From Luteimonas yindakuii (lineage in GTDB: Bacteria; Pseudomonadota; Gammaproteobacteria; Xanthomonadales; Xanthomonadaceae): DNA of 64,000 nucleotides. A model generated the notes under the pieces. The model searched no databases. It was not told the origin of the DNA and worked only from the letters and a program-made list of their open reading frames with translations. The DNA is taken from the NCBI RefSeq assembly GCF_004803715.2, contig NZ_CP039383.2:2170001-2234000 (forward strand), given 5' to 3'. Each line of letters begins with the position of its first letter. Position 1 is the stretch's first letter. The position numbers and the translations under genes are program-made. This document shows, piece by piece, positions 28,875 through 37,436 of this stretch.

Positions 28875-30239
28875 ATGCCACCGCGACTCGCCGCCGGCTG
28901 GGCCCGTACGCTCGGGCGCCAGGTCCTGGTCCTGGCGGCCGCGCTCGTCCTGGGGCTGATGGTCGACCAGGCCTGGGCGGCACTGGCGCTGGCCGCGCTG
29001 GGCATCGTGGCCTGGCAGCAACTGCGCCTGCGACGCCTGCTGCTGCGCCTGCAGTCACGCCGGCACCTGCCACTCGCACGCGGGGCGGGCGCATGGAACG
29101 AGCTCGACCGCCTGCTGCACCAGTACCAGGACGAAACCCGCAACCGCAAGCGCCGGCTGGTGGAGATGCTGCGCGCCTACCGCGCGGCCGCCGCGGCGCT
29201 GCCCGACGCGGTGGTGGTGCTGGACCGCAACAGCCAGCGCGTGCAGTGGTTCAACGAGGCGGCCAGCCATCTGCTCGGCCTGCAGTACCCGGCCGACCTC
29301 GACGCCCCGGTCGGCGAGCGCCTGCAACCGCTGCCCATCGCCCACTGGCTGGCCAGTGGCCGTTACGCCGAACCCCTGCTCGATGCGCCATCGCCGATGG
29401 ATGCCGACGTCCGCCTGAGCCTGCGGTTGATTCCGTATTCGGACAGCCTGTGGCTGATGGTCGCGCGCGACGTGAGCAAGCTGATGCGGCTGGAACAGGT
29501 ACGCCGCGATTTCGTCGCCAACGTGTCCCACGAACTGCGTACGCCGCTGACGGTCATCCATGGCTATCTCGACATGCTCGAGCCCGACGAGCAGCCCGAC
29601 TGGGCGCCGATCCTGGCCGAGATGCGCACGCAGTCGCAGCGCATGACCCAGCTGGTGGAGGACCTGCTGACGCTGTCGCGGCTGGAGGCGCAGGAGGCGG
29701 TGTCCGACGAGAACGTGCCAATGGCATCGCTGCTCGCCACCCTGCGCCGCGAGGCCGAAGCACTGGGCAAGGGCCGCCACGAGATCCGCGTCGAGGACCG
29801 AGCGGGCGTGGACCTGTGGGGCTCGATCAAGGAGCTGCACAGCGCGTTCTCCAACCTCGTGTCGAACGCCGTGCGCTATACCCCCGCCGGCGGCCGCATC
29901 GACATCACGCTTGCACGCAGCGACGACGGTGGCGCCGTGCTGTCGGTGCGCGACAGCGGCTACGGCATCCCCGCCTCGCACCTGCCGCGCCTGACCGAAC
30001 GCTTCTACCGGGTGTCCACCAGCCGCTCGCGCGAACTCGGCGGGACCGGCCTCGGGCTTGCCATCGTCAAACACGTGCTTCAGCTGCACCAGGCGCGGCT
30101 GGAAGTCGAAAGCGAGGTCGGCCGCGGCAGCATGTTCGCCTGCCATTTCCCCCCCGACCGCGTACATTCCCCGCGAGATCCCTTTATCGATGGAGCCCCG
30201 CGTGAACAAGCGCGCAACCCGGCCGACCGCGCACGCTGA
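28875..30239 (+). CDS. phoR: Phosphate regulon sensor histidine kinase PhoR (454 aa)
   Basis: PhoR phosphorylates PhoB when phosphate is low. Two close hydrophobic segments near residues 16-48 form a hairpin anchor with almost no periplasmic loop, as in other PhoR proteins. A PAS domain spans about 100-200 (LPDAVVVLDRNSQRVQWFN). The H-box is VANVSHELRTPLTVIHGY with His at about 219. N, G1 and G2 boxes are seen in NLVSNAVRYTPAGG, VRDSGYGIPASHLPRLTERFY and GGTGLGLAIVKHVL. It lies 48 bases after phoB. The pst-phoU genes are not in the window. Confidence 0.96.
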   Translation: MPPRLAAGWARTLGRQVLVLAAALVLGLMVDQAWAALALAALGIVAWQQLRLRRLLLRLQSRRHLPLARGAGAWNELDRLLHQYQDETRNRKRRLVEMLRAYRAAAAALPDAVVVLDRNSQRVQWFNEAASHLLGLQYPADLDAPVGERLQPLPIAHWLASGRYAEPLLDAPSPMDADVRLSLRLIPYSDSLWLMVARDVSKLMRLEQVRRDFVANVSHELRTPLTVIHGYLDMLEPDEQPDWAPILAEMRTQSQRMTQLVEDLLTLSRLEAQEAVSDENVPMASLLATLRREAEALGKGRHEIRVEDRAGVDLWGSIKELHSAFSNLVSNAVRYTPAGGRIDITLARSDDGGAVLSVRDSGYGIPASHLPRLTERFYRVSTSRSRELGGTGLGLAIVKHVLQLHQARLEVESEVGRGSMFACHFPPDRVHSPRDPFIDGAPREQARNPADRAR

Positions 30240-32349
30240 GCGCCGGAGCATCGTGCGCGGACAACCGCTGGCGATGTCCGAAGGCGTGACCGCCGACGAT
30301 CCGCTGGCCGACCCGTCGCTGTACTTCAACCGCGAACTGTCGCAGCTCGACTTCAATTTCCGCGTGCTGGCGCAGGCCCAGGACGAGTCGATCCCGCTGC
30401 TGGAGCGGCTGCGCTTCCTGTGCATCTCCTGCACCAACCTCGACGAATTCTTCGAGATCCGTGCCGCCACGGTGCGTCATGCACAGGACTACTCGGTGCA
30501 GACCGCGCCCGACGGGCTCGCACCGGCGACGGTGCTGCGCCGCATCCACGACCGCGCCGCTGAGCTGGTGACGGCGCAGTACGCGTGCTGGAACGACGTG
30601 CTGCGTCCGGCGCTCGGCGAGGCCGGCGTGCGCATCTTCGGCCGCGACAAATGGAATGCGCGGCAGAAGCGCTGGCTGCGGGCGTACTTCCGCAACGAGA
30701 TCATGCCGGTGCTGTCGCCCCTCGGGCTGGATCCGGCGCACCCGTTCCCGAAGATCCTCAACAAGTCGCTCAACGTGGTGGTCGTGCTCAAGGGCAAGGA
30801 CGCGTTCGGGCGCAGTGGCCACCTCGCCATCGTGCGCGCGCCACGCTCGCTGCCGCGCATCATCCAGTTACCGGAACGCGTGTCGGGCGGCGAATCGGAC
30901 TTCGTGTTCCTGTCGGCGGTGCTGTCGGAATTCGTCGACGAACTGTTCCCGGGCATGGAGGTCAAGGGCGCGTACCAGTTCCGCGTCACCCGCAATTCCG
31001 AACTGCTGGTCGACGAGCAGGAAGTGGAGAACCTGGCGCTGGCGCTGCGCGACGAACTCGCCGGTCGCGGCTACCTGCGTGCGATGCGGCTGGAGATCGC
31101 CGGCAACTGCCCCAAGCCGATCGTTGCCACGCTACTGAAGAACTTCGACCTGCCCGACAACGCGGTGTACCGCATCGACGGCCCGGTCAACCTCAACCGC
31201 GTGATCCAGGTCTACGACCTGGTGCAGCGCCCCGAGCTCAAGTACCCGCCGTTCCAGCCGCGCCAGCTGCGTGGCATCGACGAGATCTTCCAGCGCGTCG
31301 ACGACGGCGACATCCTGCTGCACCACCCGTTCGATGCGTTCACACCGGTGCTGGAGCTGATCAAGCAGGCCGCCGAAGACCCCAACGTGCTGGCGATCAA
31401 GCAGACGCTCTACCGCACCGGCAAGGACTCGGCCATCGTCGAGCACCTGGTGCAGGCCGCGCGCAACGGCAAGGACGTCACCGTGGTGGTGGAACTGCGC
31501 GCGCGCTTCGACGAGGACGCCAACCTCGGCGTCGCCGACCGCCTGCAGGAAGCCGGCGTGCAGGTGGTCTACGGCGTGGTGGGCTACAAGACCCACGCCA
31601 AGATGCTGCTCATCGTGCGCCGCGAGGGCCGCAAGCTGCGCCGCTACGTGCACCTGGGCACCGGCAACTACCATTCCGGCACCGCGCGTGGCTATACCGA
31701 CCTCGGCCTGATCACCGCCGACCCGGCGATCGGTTCCGACGTCCACCAGATCTTCCAGCAGCTGTCGGGACTTGCACCGGCCATCCAGCTGCAGCATCTG
31801 CTGCAGTCGCCGTTCACCCTGCACCGGGGCGTCATCGAACGCATCGACCGCGAGGCCGACAACGCACGCGCCGGCCGGCCGGCGCGCATCGTGGCGAAGA
31901 TGAATGCCATCAACGAGCCCGGCGTGATCCGCGCGCTCTACCGTGCCTCGCAGGCGGGGGTGCGCGTCGACCTGTTCGTGCGTGGCGCGTGCACGCTGCG
32001 CCCCGGCGTGGAGGGCGTGTCCGACAACATCCGCGTGATCTCCGTGGTCGGCCGCTTCCTCGAGCACCACCGCGTGTACTGGTTCGCCAACAACGGCAAA
32101 CCGGAACTCTTCGGTGCTAGCGCGGACTGGCTGGAGCGCAACCTGCTGCATCGGGTGGAGACGTGCTTCCCGTTCCTCGATCCCGCGATCGCAGCGCGCG
32201 TGCGCGAGGAAGTCATCGACAACTACCTCGCCGACAACACCCAGGCCTGGGAACTGCAGGCCGACGGCTGCTACCGCCGGCTCGAACCCGATGACGACGC
32301 GATGCCGCATTCGGCGCAGGCATGGCTGCTGGCACGCATCAACGGCTGA
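30202..32349 (+). CDS. ppk1: Polyphosphate kinase PPK1 (715 aa)
   Basis: PPK1 makes long-chain polyphosphate from ATP. The N-terminal domain begins with YFNRELSQLDFNFRVL and CISCTNLDEFFEIRAATV. The catalytic region has ALKQTLYRT-like AIKQTLYRTGKDSAIVEHL, and the two autophosphorylation-site motifs GYKTHAKMLLIVRRE and YVHLGTGNYHSGTARGYTD. The start is uncertain: the GTG at 30202 has GGAG six bases upstream and overlaps the phoR end by 38 bases, while an ATG at 30274 (MSEGVTADDP) also gives a normal length. Position after phoBR suggests shared phosphate control. Confidence 0.96.
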   Translation: MNKRATRPTAHAERRSIVRGQPLAMSEGVTADDPLADPSLYFNRELSQLDFNFRVLAQAQDESIPLLERLRFLCISCTNLDEFFEIRAATVRHAQDYSVQTAPDGLAPATVLRRIHDRAAELVTAQYACWNDVLRPALGEAGVRIFGRDKWNARQKRWLRAYFRNEIMPVLSPLGLDPAHPFPKILNKSLNVVVVLKGKDAFGRSGHLAIVRAPRSLPRIIQLPERVSGGESDFVFLSAVLSEFVDELFPGMEVKGAYQFRVTRNSELLVDEQEVENLALALRDELAGRGYLRAMRLEIAGNCPKPIVATLLKNFDLPDNAVYRIDGPVNLNRVIQVYDLVQRPELKYPPFQPRQLRGIDEIFQRVDDGDILLHHPFDAFTPVLELIKQAAEDPNVLAIKQTLYRTGKDSAIVEHLVQAARNGKDVTVVVELRARFDEDANLGVADRLQEAGVQVVYGVVGYKTHAKMLLIVRREGRKLRRYVHLGTGNYHSGTARGYTDLGLITADPAIGSDVHQIFQQLSGLAPAIQLQHLLQSPFTLHRGVIERIDREADNARAGRPARIVAKMNAINEPGVIRALYRASQAGVRVDLFVRGACTLRPGVEGVSDNIRVISVVGRFLEHHRVYWFANNGKPELFGASADWLERNLLHRVETCFPFLDPAIAARVREEVIDNYLADNTQAWELQADGCYRRLEPDDDAMPHSAQAWLLARING

Positions 32350-32356
32350 TCCACGC

Positions 32357-32382
32357 ATGCATGCAGCGCGCGCTGCATGCAT
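32357..32382. repeat. 26-base perfect palindrome between ppk1 and ppx
   Basis: The half-site ATGCATGCAGCGC is followed directly by its exact reverse complement with no spacer. There is no T-run after it. It lies eight bases after the ppk1 stop and about 80 bases before the ppx start. It may be a transcript hairpin, an attenuator or a protein-binding site. Confidence 0.7.
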
Positions 32383-32464
32383 CGACGCCGGAAGCATTGG
32401 CCGGCCTGGCGTGGTGCGCGGGTTACACTGCGCGCCCCGCGGCATCGCAACTGCGCACAGCACG

Positions 32465-34012
32465 ATGAGCCCAGCCCAGACGCTCGCCCTGGCGGAAACG
32501 CTGACACCGCCATTGGCCGACGGCGACATGCTTGCCGCAATTGACCTCGGCTCCAACAGCTACCACATGGTGGTTGCGCGTTACACGATGGGCCAGCTGC
32601 GCATCGTCGACCGCCTGCGCGAAACGGTGCGCATGGGCGAAGGCCTCGACGGCAAGGGCGGCCTGCGCGCGGACGTGCGCCAGCGCGCGCTGGAATGCCT
32701 GTCGCGATTCGGCCAGCGCATCCGCGACATCCCGCCCACCCGCGTGCGCGCGCTGGCCACCAACGCGGTGCGCCGGCTCTCGGCCCCGCACGCGTTCCTC
32801 GCGCCGGCCGAAGCCGCGTTGGGCCACGCGATCGAAGTGGTTTCCGGCCGCGAGGAAGCGCGCCTGATCTACCTCGGCGTCGCCCACGCGCAACCGCCGA
32901 AGCCCGGGCACCGGCGCCTGGTGATCGACATCGGCGGCGGCTCGACGGAGTTCATCATCGGCGAGGGCTTCGAGACCATCGAGCGCGAAAGCCTGCAGGT
33001 GGGCTGCATCTCGAGCACCCAGCGCTTCTTCCCGAACGGCCGACTGTCGCGACGCCGCTGGCGCGACGCGTTGACCGAGATCGAGGCGGAATTCCAGCAG
33101 TTCGCCAATGCCTACCGCGCACTGGGCTGGCACGAGGTGCTGGGCGCCTCCGGCACCAACAAGGCGATCGGCGAACTCTGCGCTGCGATGAAGCTGACCA
33201 AGGGCGCCGTACTCGCCGAAGCGCTGCCGCCGCTGCGCGACCGCCTGCTGCAGGCCTCGCATATCGACCAGATCGACCTCCCCGGCCTGTCCGACGACCG
33301 CCGGCCGATCATCGCCGGCGGGCTGCTGGTGCTGGAGGCCGCGTTCAACAGCCTGGGCCTCGGGCGCATGGCGGTGAGCAAGGCGGCGATGCGCGAAGGC
33401 GTGCTCTACGACATGCTCGGCCGCGGCGGCGATGACGATCCGCGCGAATTCTCGATCCGCAACATCATGCAGCGCTACGGCATCGACACCGGCCAGGCTC
33501 TGCGCGTGGAGCGCACCGCGGTGCAACTGTTCGACCAGGTCGCGCGCGACTGGCGCTTGTCCGGCGACGACCTGCTGATGCTGGCCTGGGCGGCGCGCCT
33601 GCACGAACTGGGGCTCACCATCGCGCACAGCGGCTATCACCTGCACGGCGCCTATGTCATCGAACATTCCGACATCGCGGGTTTTTCGCGCCAGGAGCAG
33701 CAGTTCCTCGCAGCGATGGTGCGCAGCCACCGGCGCAAGATCCCGCGCTCGGCGTTCGACGCCCTGCCCGACCGCCTGCTGGCCGCCGCACGCAGGTTGA
33801 GCCTGCTGTTGCGGGTGTCGGTGTTGCTGCACCGTGGCCACGAGAAGCAGACCATGCCGCGGCTGGAAGCGGTGGCCGCCGGCGACACGCTCACCCTCGT
33901 CCTCGACCGTGAATGGCTGGAGTCGCGCCCGCTGCTGCGTGCCGATCTGGATGGCGAGGAAGGCGATCTCCACGCACTCGGGCTGCGCCTGCAGGTGTCC
34001 ACCGCCGACTAA
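32465..34012 (+). CDS. ppx: Exopolyphosphatase (515 aa)
   Basis: Ppx removes terminal phosphates from polyphosphate, or acts on pppGpp as GppA; the two are hard to separate by sequence. The ASKHA fold motifs are visible: AAIDLGSNSYHMVVARY (phosphate 1), VIDIGGGSTEFIIGEG (phosphate 2) and GASGTNKAI. A C-terminal HD-like helical domain (about 320-515) includes WAARLHELGLTIAHSGYH. The length of about 510 matches E. coli PPX. The ATG at 32465 begins MSPAQTLALAETL; an ATG at 32528 is a shorter option. It follows ppk1. Confidence 0.94.
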   Translation: MSPAQTLALAETLTPPLADGDMLAAIDLGSNSYHMVVARYTMGQLRIVDRLRETVRMGEGLDGKGGLRADVRQRALECLSRFGQRIRDIPPTRVRALATNAVRRLSAPHAFLAPAEAALGHAIEVVSGREEARLIYLGVAHAQPPKPGHRRLVIDIGGGSTEFIIGEGFETIERESLQVGCISSTQRFFPNGRLSRRRWRDALTEIEAEFQQFANAYRALGWHEVLGASGTNKAIGELCAAMKLTKGAVLAEALPPLRDRLLQASHIDQIDLPGLSDDRRPIIAGGLLVLEAAFNSLGLGRMAVSKAAMREGVLYDMLGRGGDDDPREFSIRNIMQRYGIDTGQALRVERTAVQLFDQVARDWRLSGDDLLMLAWAARLHELGLTIAHSGYHLHGAYVIEHSDIAGFSRQEQQFLAAMVRSHRRKIPRSAFDALPDRLLAAARRLSLLLRVSVLLHRGHEKQTMPRLEAVAAGDTLTLVLDREWLESRPLLRADLDGEEGDLHALGLRLQVSTAD

Positions 34013-34067
34013 CCGGGCACGTCGCGGTGCTTGCTACCATCGGGCCCGGTGTTCCGTGGAGTCCGGC

Positions 34068-34538
34068 ATGAAGCGTCTGCTCGTCCTGTCCGTCTGCCTG
34101 CTGTTCCTCATCGCCTGCGGTGGCGGCCAGGTGCGCCGCATCTCCGAACCCACTGCCAGCATCCAGCAGCTCACCGTGGCCGAGGATGGCGACTGGTCCG
34201 TCGTGCTGCGCCTGCAGAACTACAGCAGCATCCCAATGCGCTTCGACGGCCTGCGCCTCGACCTCGCCATCGGCGACACCGCTGCCGGCACGCTGGAGGC
34301 GGCGCCCGCGTTGCAGATCGGCGGCGAAAGCGTCGACATCACCACACTTGCGCTCGTTCCTTCGGTGCAGGCGCGCCTGCTGATTGCCGACGCGCTGGCC
34401 TCAGGGCGCGGTGTGTCCTACGTGCTCGAAGGCACGATCACCGCTGCGCCGGCGGACCGCGGTGGCGCACGTGAGTACCGCATCCGCCGCCCCGGTTCCC
34501 TCGGCCCCGCCCCCGGGTTGCCGGGCGTGTTGCGCTGA
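34068..34538 (+). CDS. Small lipoprotein with LEA14/WHy-like fold (156 aa)
   Basis: The signal sequence MKRLLVLSVCLLFLIAC ends in a lipobox with Cys at residue 17, so the mature protein is lipid-anchored. The mature part (ASIQQLTVAEDGDWSVVLRL to SYVLEGTITAAPADRGG) has the alternating strands and the N-Y-S-x-I-P-M motif common in LEA type 2/WHy proteins. The family assignment is by pattern only. The ATG has GGAG upstream. It lies 55 bases after ppx and 43 bases before the acyl-CoA dehydrogenase gene. Function is unknown. Confidence 0.75.
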   Translation: MKRLLVLSVCLLFLIACGGGQVRRISEPTASIQQLTVAEDGDWSVVLRLQNYSSIPMRFDGLRLDLAIGDTAAGTLEAAPALQIGGESVDITTLALVPSVQARLLIADALASGRGVSYVLEGTITAAPADRGGAREYRIRRPGSLGPAPGLPGVLR

Positions 34539-34581
34539 CACCCCGGTTCTGCCCTACCGCACCCTTCCCGACGAGTCCCTC

Positions 34582-36366
34582 ATGAGCCAATACCAGCCGC
34601 CGCTGTCCGACATCCGCTTCGCCCTGTACGACGTGCTCGGCGCCGAGCCCCTGCTCGCACGCCTGGGCTTCGCCGACGCCACCCGCGACATCGTCGACGC
34701 GGTGCTCGAGGAAGGCGCGCGGTTCACCGCCACCGTGCTCGCCCCGCTCAACCGGGTTGGCGACGAGATCGGCTGCAGCTACGACAAGGCCACCGGCGAG
34801 GTCGGCACGCCGCCGGGTTTCCGCGAGGCCTACAACCAGTACGTCGAGGGCGGCTGGCCCGCGCTGACCGCCGATCCGGCCTATGGCGGACAGGGCCTGC
34901 CGCACCTGCTGGGCGTACCGGTCAAGGAGATGATCGACGCCGCCAATCTCGCCTGGGGCAACTTCCCGCTGCTCTCCCACGGCGCCACCGAAGCCCTGCT
35001 GCACCACGGCGAGGACTGGCAGCGCGAGGCCTTCCTCAAGCCGCTGGTCGACGGACGCTGGACCGGCACGATGTGCCTGACCGAAGCCCATTGCGGCACC
35101 GACCTCGGGCTCATCCGCACGCGGGCGGTGCCGCGCGCTGACGGCAGCCATGCCATCAGCGGCACCAAGATCTTCATCACCGCTGGCGAGCACGACATGA
35201 CCGAAAACATCGTGCATCTCGTGCTGGCCAAGCTGCCGGATGCGCCGGCGGGCAGCCGCGGCATCTCGCTGTTCGTGGTGCCGAAGATGCGGGTGTCGCG
35301 CGACGGCACCATGGGTGAGCGCAACGCGGTGCGCTGCGGCGCCATCGAGCACAAGATGGGCATCCATGGATCGGCCACCTGCGTCATCAATTTCGATGAA
35401 GCGGAGGGGTATCTGGTCGGCGAGCCCAACAAGGGGCTGATGGCGATGTTCACCATGATGAACACCGCGCGCCTTGCGGTCGGCCTGCAGGGGTTGGGCC
35501 TGTCGGACCGCGCGCTGCAGAACGCACAGCGCTATGCGCGCGAGCGCCTGCAGTCGCGTGCACCGGGCGGCGCACGACATCCGGAGAAGCCCGCCGATCC
35601 GATCGTGGTGCATCCCGACGTCCGACGCATGCTGCTGACCTGCCGCGCACTGGTCGAGGGCGGCCGCGTGCTCGGCTACCACGCCGCGTCGCTGGTCGAC
35701 ATCATCGGCAACGCCGCCGACGAGGCCGAGCGCCGCGATGCCGATGCGCTGCTCGGCTTCCTGACCCCGATCGTCAAGGCCTGCCTGACCGAGTGGGGCG
35801 TGGAATGCACCTATCACGCGCTGCAATGCTTCGGCGGCCATGGCTACATCCGCGAACACGGCATGGAACAGCTGGCCCGCGACGCGCGCATCACCACCCT
35901 CTACGAGGGCACCACCGGCATCCAGGCGCTGGACCTGGTGGGACGCAAGCTGCTGCAGCTGCAGGGCGAAGGGCTGCGCGTGTTCCTCGGCATGATCGAG
36001 TCGTTCTGCAACGAGCACGCCGCCAATCCGGCGCTGGACGCGTTCATTCCGCCGCTGCGCCAGCACGCACGGGACTGGGCGACGTTGAGCCGTGAGCTCG
36101 CCACGCGCGCGCAGGCCAACCCGGACGAGATCGGCGCGGCCAGCGTCGACTACCTGTTCTATTCGGGATATGTGGCGCTCGCCTACTGGTGGGCACGCAG
36201 CGTGGCCGCGGCGGAGGCCTCCACCCGGCCCGAGGACTTCAAGGCCGCCAAGCGCGAGACCGCGCGCTTCTACTACTCGCGGATCCTGCCGCGCACGCTG
36301 GCCCACCGCGCTGCGATCGAGGCCGGTGCCGAGACACTGATGGCCCTGCCGGACGAGGCGTTCTGA
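34582..36366 (+). CDS. Acyl-CoA dehydrogenase, DmdC-like long type (594 aa)
   Basis: This is a flavin-dependent acyl-CoA dehydrogenase of the long (about 590-600 residue) group that includes 3-methylmercaptopropionyl-CoA dehydrogenase. Visible features are the N-terminal extension, GYGGQGLPHLLGVPV-like YGGQGLPHLLG, the FAD/substrate stretch TMCLTEAHCGTDLGLIRT, IFITAGEHDMTENIVHLVLA, and CFGGHGYIREHGMEQLARDARI with TTLYEGTTGIQALDLVGRKLL at the catalytic Glu. The physiological acyl-CoA cannot be assigned. The start ATG at 34582 begins MSQYQPPLSDIRF. Confidence 0.88.
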   Translation: MSQYQPPLSDIRFALYDVLGAEPLLARLGFADATRDIVDAVLEEGARFTATVLAPLNRVGDEIGCSYDKATGEVGTPPGFREAYNQYVEGGWPALTADPAYGGQGLPHLLGVPVKEMIDAANLAWGNFPLLSHGATEALLHHGEDWQREAFLKPLVDGRWTGTMCLTEAHCGTDLGLIRTRAVPRADGSHAISGTKIFITAGEHDMTENIVHLVLAKLPDAPAGSRGISLFVVPKMRVSRDGTMGERNAVRCGAIEHKMGIHGSATCVINFDEAEGYLVGEPNKGLMAMFTMMNTARLAVGLQGLGLSDRALQNAQRYARERLQSRAPGGARHPEKPADPIVVHPDVRRMLLTCRALVEGGRVLGYHAASLVDIIGNAADEAERRDADALLGFLTPIVKACLTEWGVECTYHALQCFGGHGYIREHGMEQLARDARITTLYEGTTGIQALDLVGRKLLQLQGEGLRVFLGMIESFCNEHAANPALDAFIPPLRQHARDWATLSRELATRAQANPDEIGAASVDYLFYSGYVALAYWWARSVAAAEASTRPEDFKAAKRETARFYYSRILPRTLAHRAAIEAGAETLMALPDEAF

Positions 36367-36467
36367 CCTCCCCGTCGCCCGCACCCTGCCGTCCGGGGTG
36401 CCGGCGCCGCGTCGGCCCGCACGGACATATCCAATCCGTCATCCATCGGGTATAAGCTGTTTTTCCG

Positions 36468-37136
36468 ATGAGGGACGACAGAGCACCGCTCCGTTTGATC
36501 CGCCCCGGCCAACGGCTGGAGTCGTCCGCGTCACCTTCCGATCTGCGCACCACGCCGTCCATCGCGCGGCTTGACCGGGTGCGTCTGCTGTCACTCGACG
36601 CGCATGGCCGCGTGCTCGACTGGATGAGCTGGCAGGACGCGACCTGCCTGTACGCGCGCGACGCGGTCGCCTGGACGCTCGGCGACCCCTGCCTGCAGGT
36701 GCATGGCGGCACCAACCGCCGCAGCGGCGAGCGCAGCATGCTCGAGCTGCACCCGATCATCGCCGCACGCGGCCATGCACGCACCAAGGCGCTCGACCCC
36801 ACGCCGACGCTGACCAATGCCGCGCTGTTCGCGCGCGACCAGCACCTGTGCCTGTACTGCGGACAGGGCTTCACGCGCCCCGTCCTCACCCGCGACCACG
36901 TCAAGCCGCTTTCGCAGGGTGGGCGCGATGTCTGGGAGAACGTGGTCAGCGCCTGCTTCCCCTGCAATTCGCGCAAGGGTGGCCGCACGCCCGCGCAGGC
37001 CGGCATGCCATTGATCGCGGTGCCCTATCGGCCGAGCTGGATCGAACACCTGATCCTGTCGAACCGCAACATCCTCGCCGACCAGATGGCGTTCCTGCGC
37101 AACCACCTGCCACGAAAGCACGCCCGCGACAGCTGA
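36468..37136 (+). CDS. HNH endonuclease family protein (222 aa)
   Basis: This protein carries a C-terminal HNH/McrA-like nuclease domain. HLCLYCGQGF and SACFPCNSRKGGRTP supply a CxxC...CxxC zinc knuckle. LTRDHVKPLSQGGRDVWENVV is the HNH core with Asp-His and Asn. The first 90 residues (LLSLDAHGRVLDWMSWQDA) are typical of stand-alone chromosomal HNH proteins in this group. The role is unknown. The last roughly 60 bases of the gene are repeated 156 bases downstream. A TATAAG hexamer lies just upstream of the start. Confidence 0.8.
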   Translation: MRDDRAPLRLIRPGQRLESSASPSDLRTTPSIARLDRVRLLSLDAHGRVLDWMSWQDATCLYARDAVAWTLGDPCLQVHGGTNRRSGERSMLELHPIIAARGHARTKALDPTPTLTNAALFARDQHLCLYCGQGFTRPVLTRDHVKPLSQGGRDVWENVVSACFPCNSRKGGRTPAQAGMPLIAVPYRPSWIEHLILSNRNILADQMAFLRNHLPRKHARDS

Positions 37137-37142
37137 CAGCGC
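37073..37142 (+). repeat. First copy of the HNH 3'-end duplication
   Basis: This segment, from CCTCGCCGACCAGATGGCG through the HNH stop and GACAGCGC, recurs at 37229-37300 with a few third-position changes. Weaker similarity continues after it (GAGGATGCC). Confidence 0.8.
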
Positions 37143-37159
37143 TGGCGAGGATGCCCGGC

Positions 37160-37178
37160 CGCCCGCCAAAGGCGGGCG
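37160..37178 (+). terminator. Terminator of the HNH gene
   Basis: CGCCCGCC, AAA loop, GGCGGGCG, followed by TTCGTC. The stem is strong but the T-stretch is short. Confidence 0.55.
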
Positions 37179-37228
37179 TTCGTCGGGCCGCCAGCTCCCC
37201 CGGACGCTCGCAATCGCCCCCCCCTCAC

Positions 37229-37300
37229 CCTCGCCGACCAGATGGCGTTCCTGCGCAACCACCTGCCGCGCAAGCACGCGCGCGACAACTGACAGCGCGC
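37229..37300 (+). pseudogene. Second copy of the HNH gene 3' end (remnant)
   Basis: The sequence repeats the final codons of the HNH gene (ADQMAFLRNHLPRKHARD followed by a stop) in a place with no upstream reading frame. Differences from the first copy are mostly at third codon positions, so the copy probably derives from a related gene or an old duplication. Confidence 0.75.
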
Positions 37301-37436
37301 CGGGCGAGGATGCCGGTCCGCCGATGCCAGTTGTTCCGATGCGTCGCGGCGGGCTGGCGACGTGCAGGCAGAACCCTGGGCGGAACACGGCCCCGCTCGC
37401 GCTACACTCGCCGTCACCTGATTACGGCATCGACCC

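Larger units (their letters stand above)
37137..37436 (+). other. 300-base non-coding gap after the HNH gene
   Basis: It contains a likely terminator at 37160-37178, the second copy of the HNH tail, and a TACACT -10-like hexamer at 37403-37408 about 30 bases before the next start. No gene is supported. Confidence 0.6.
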
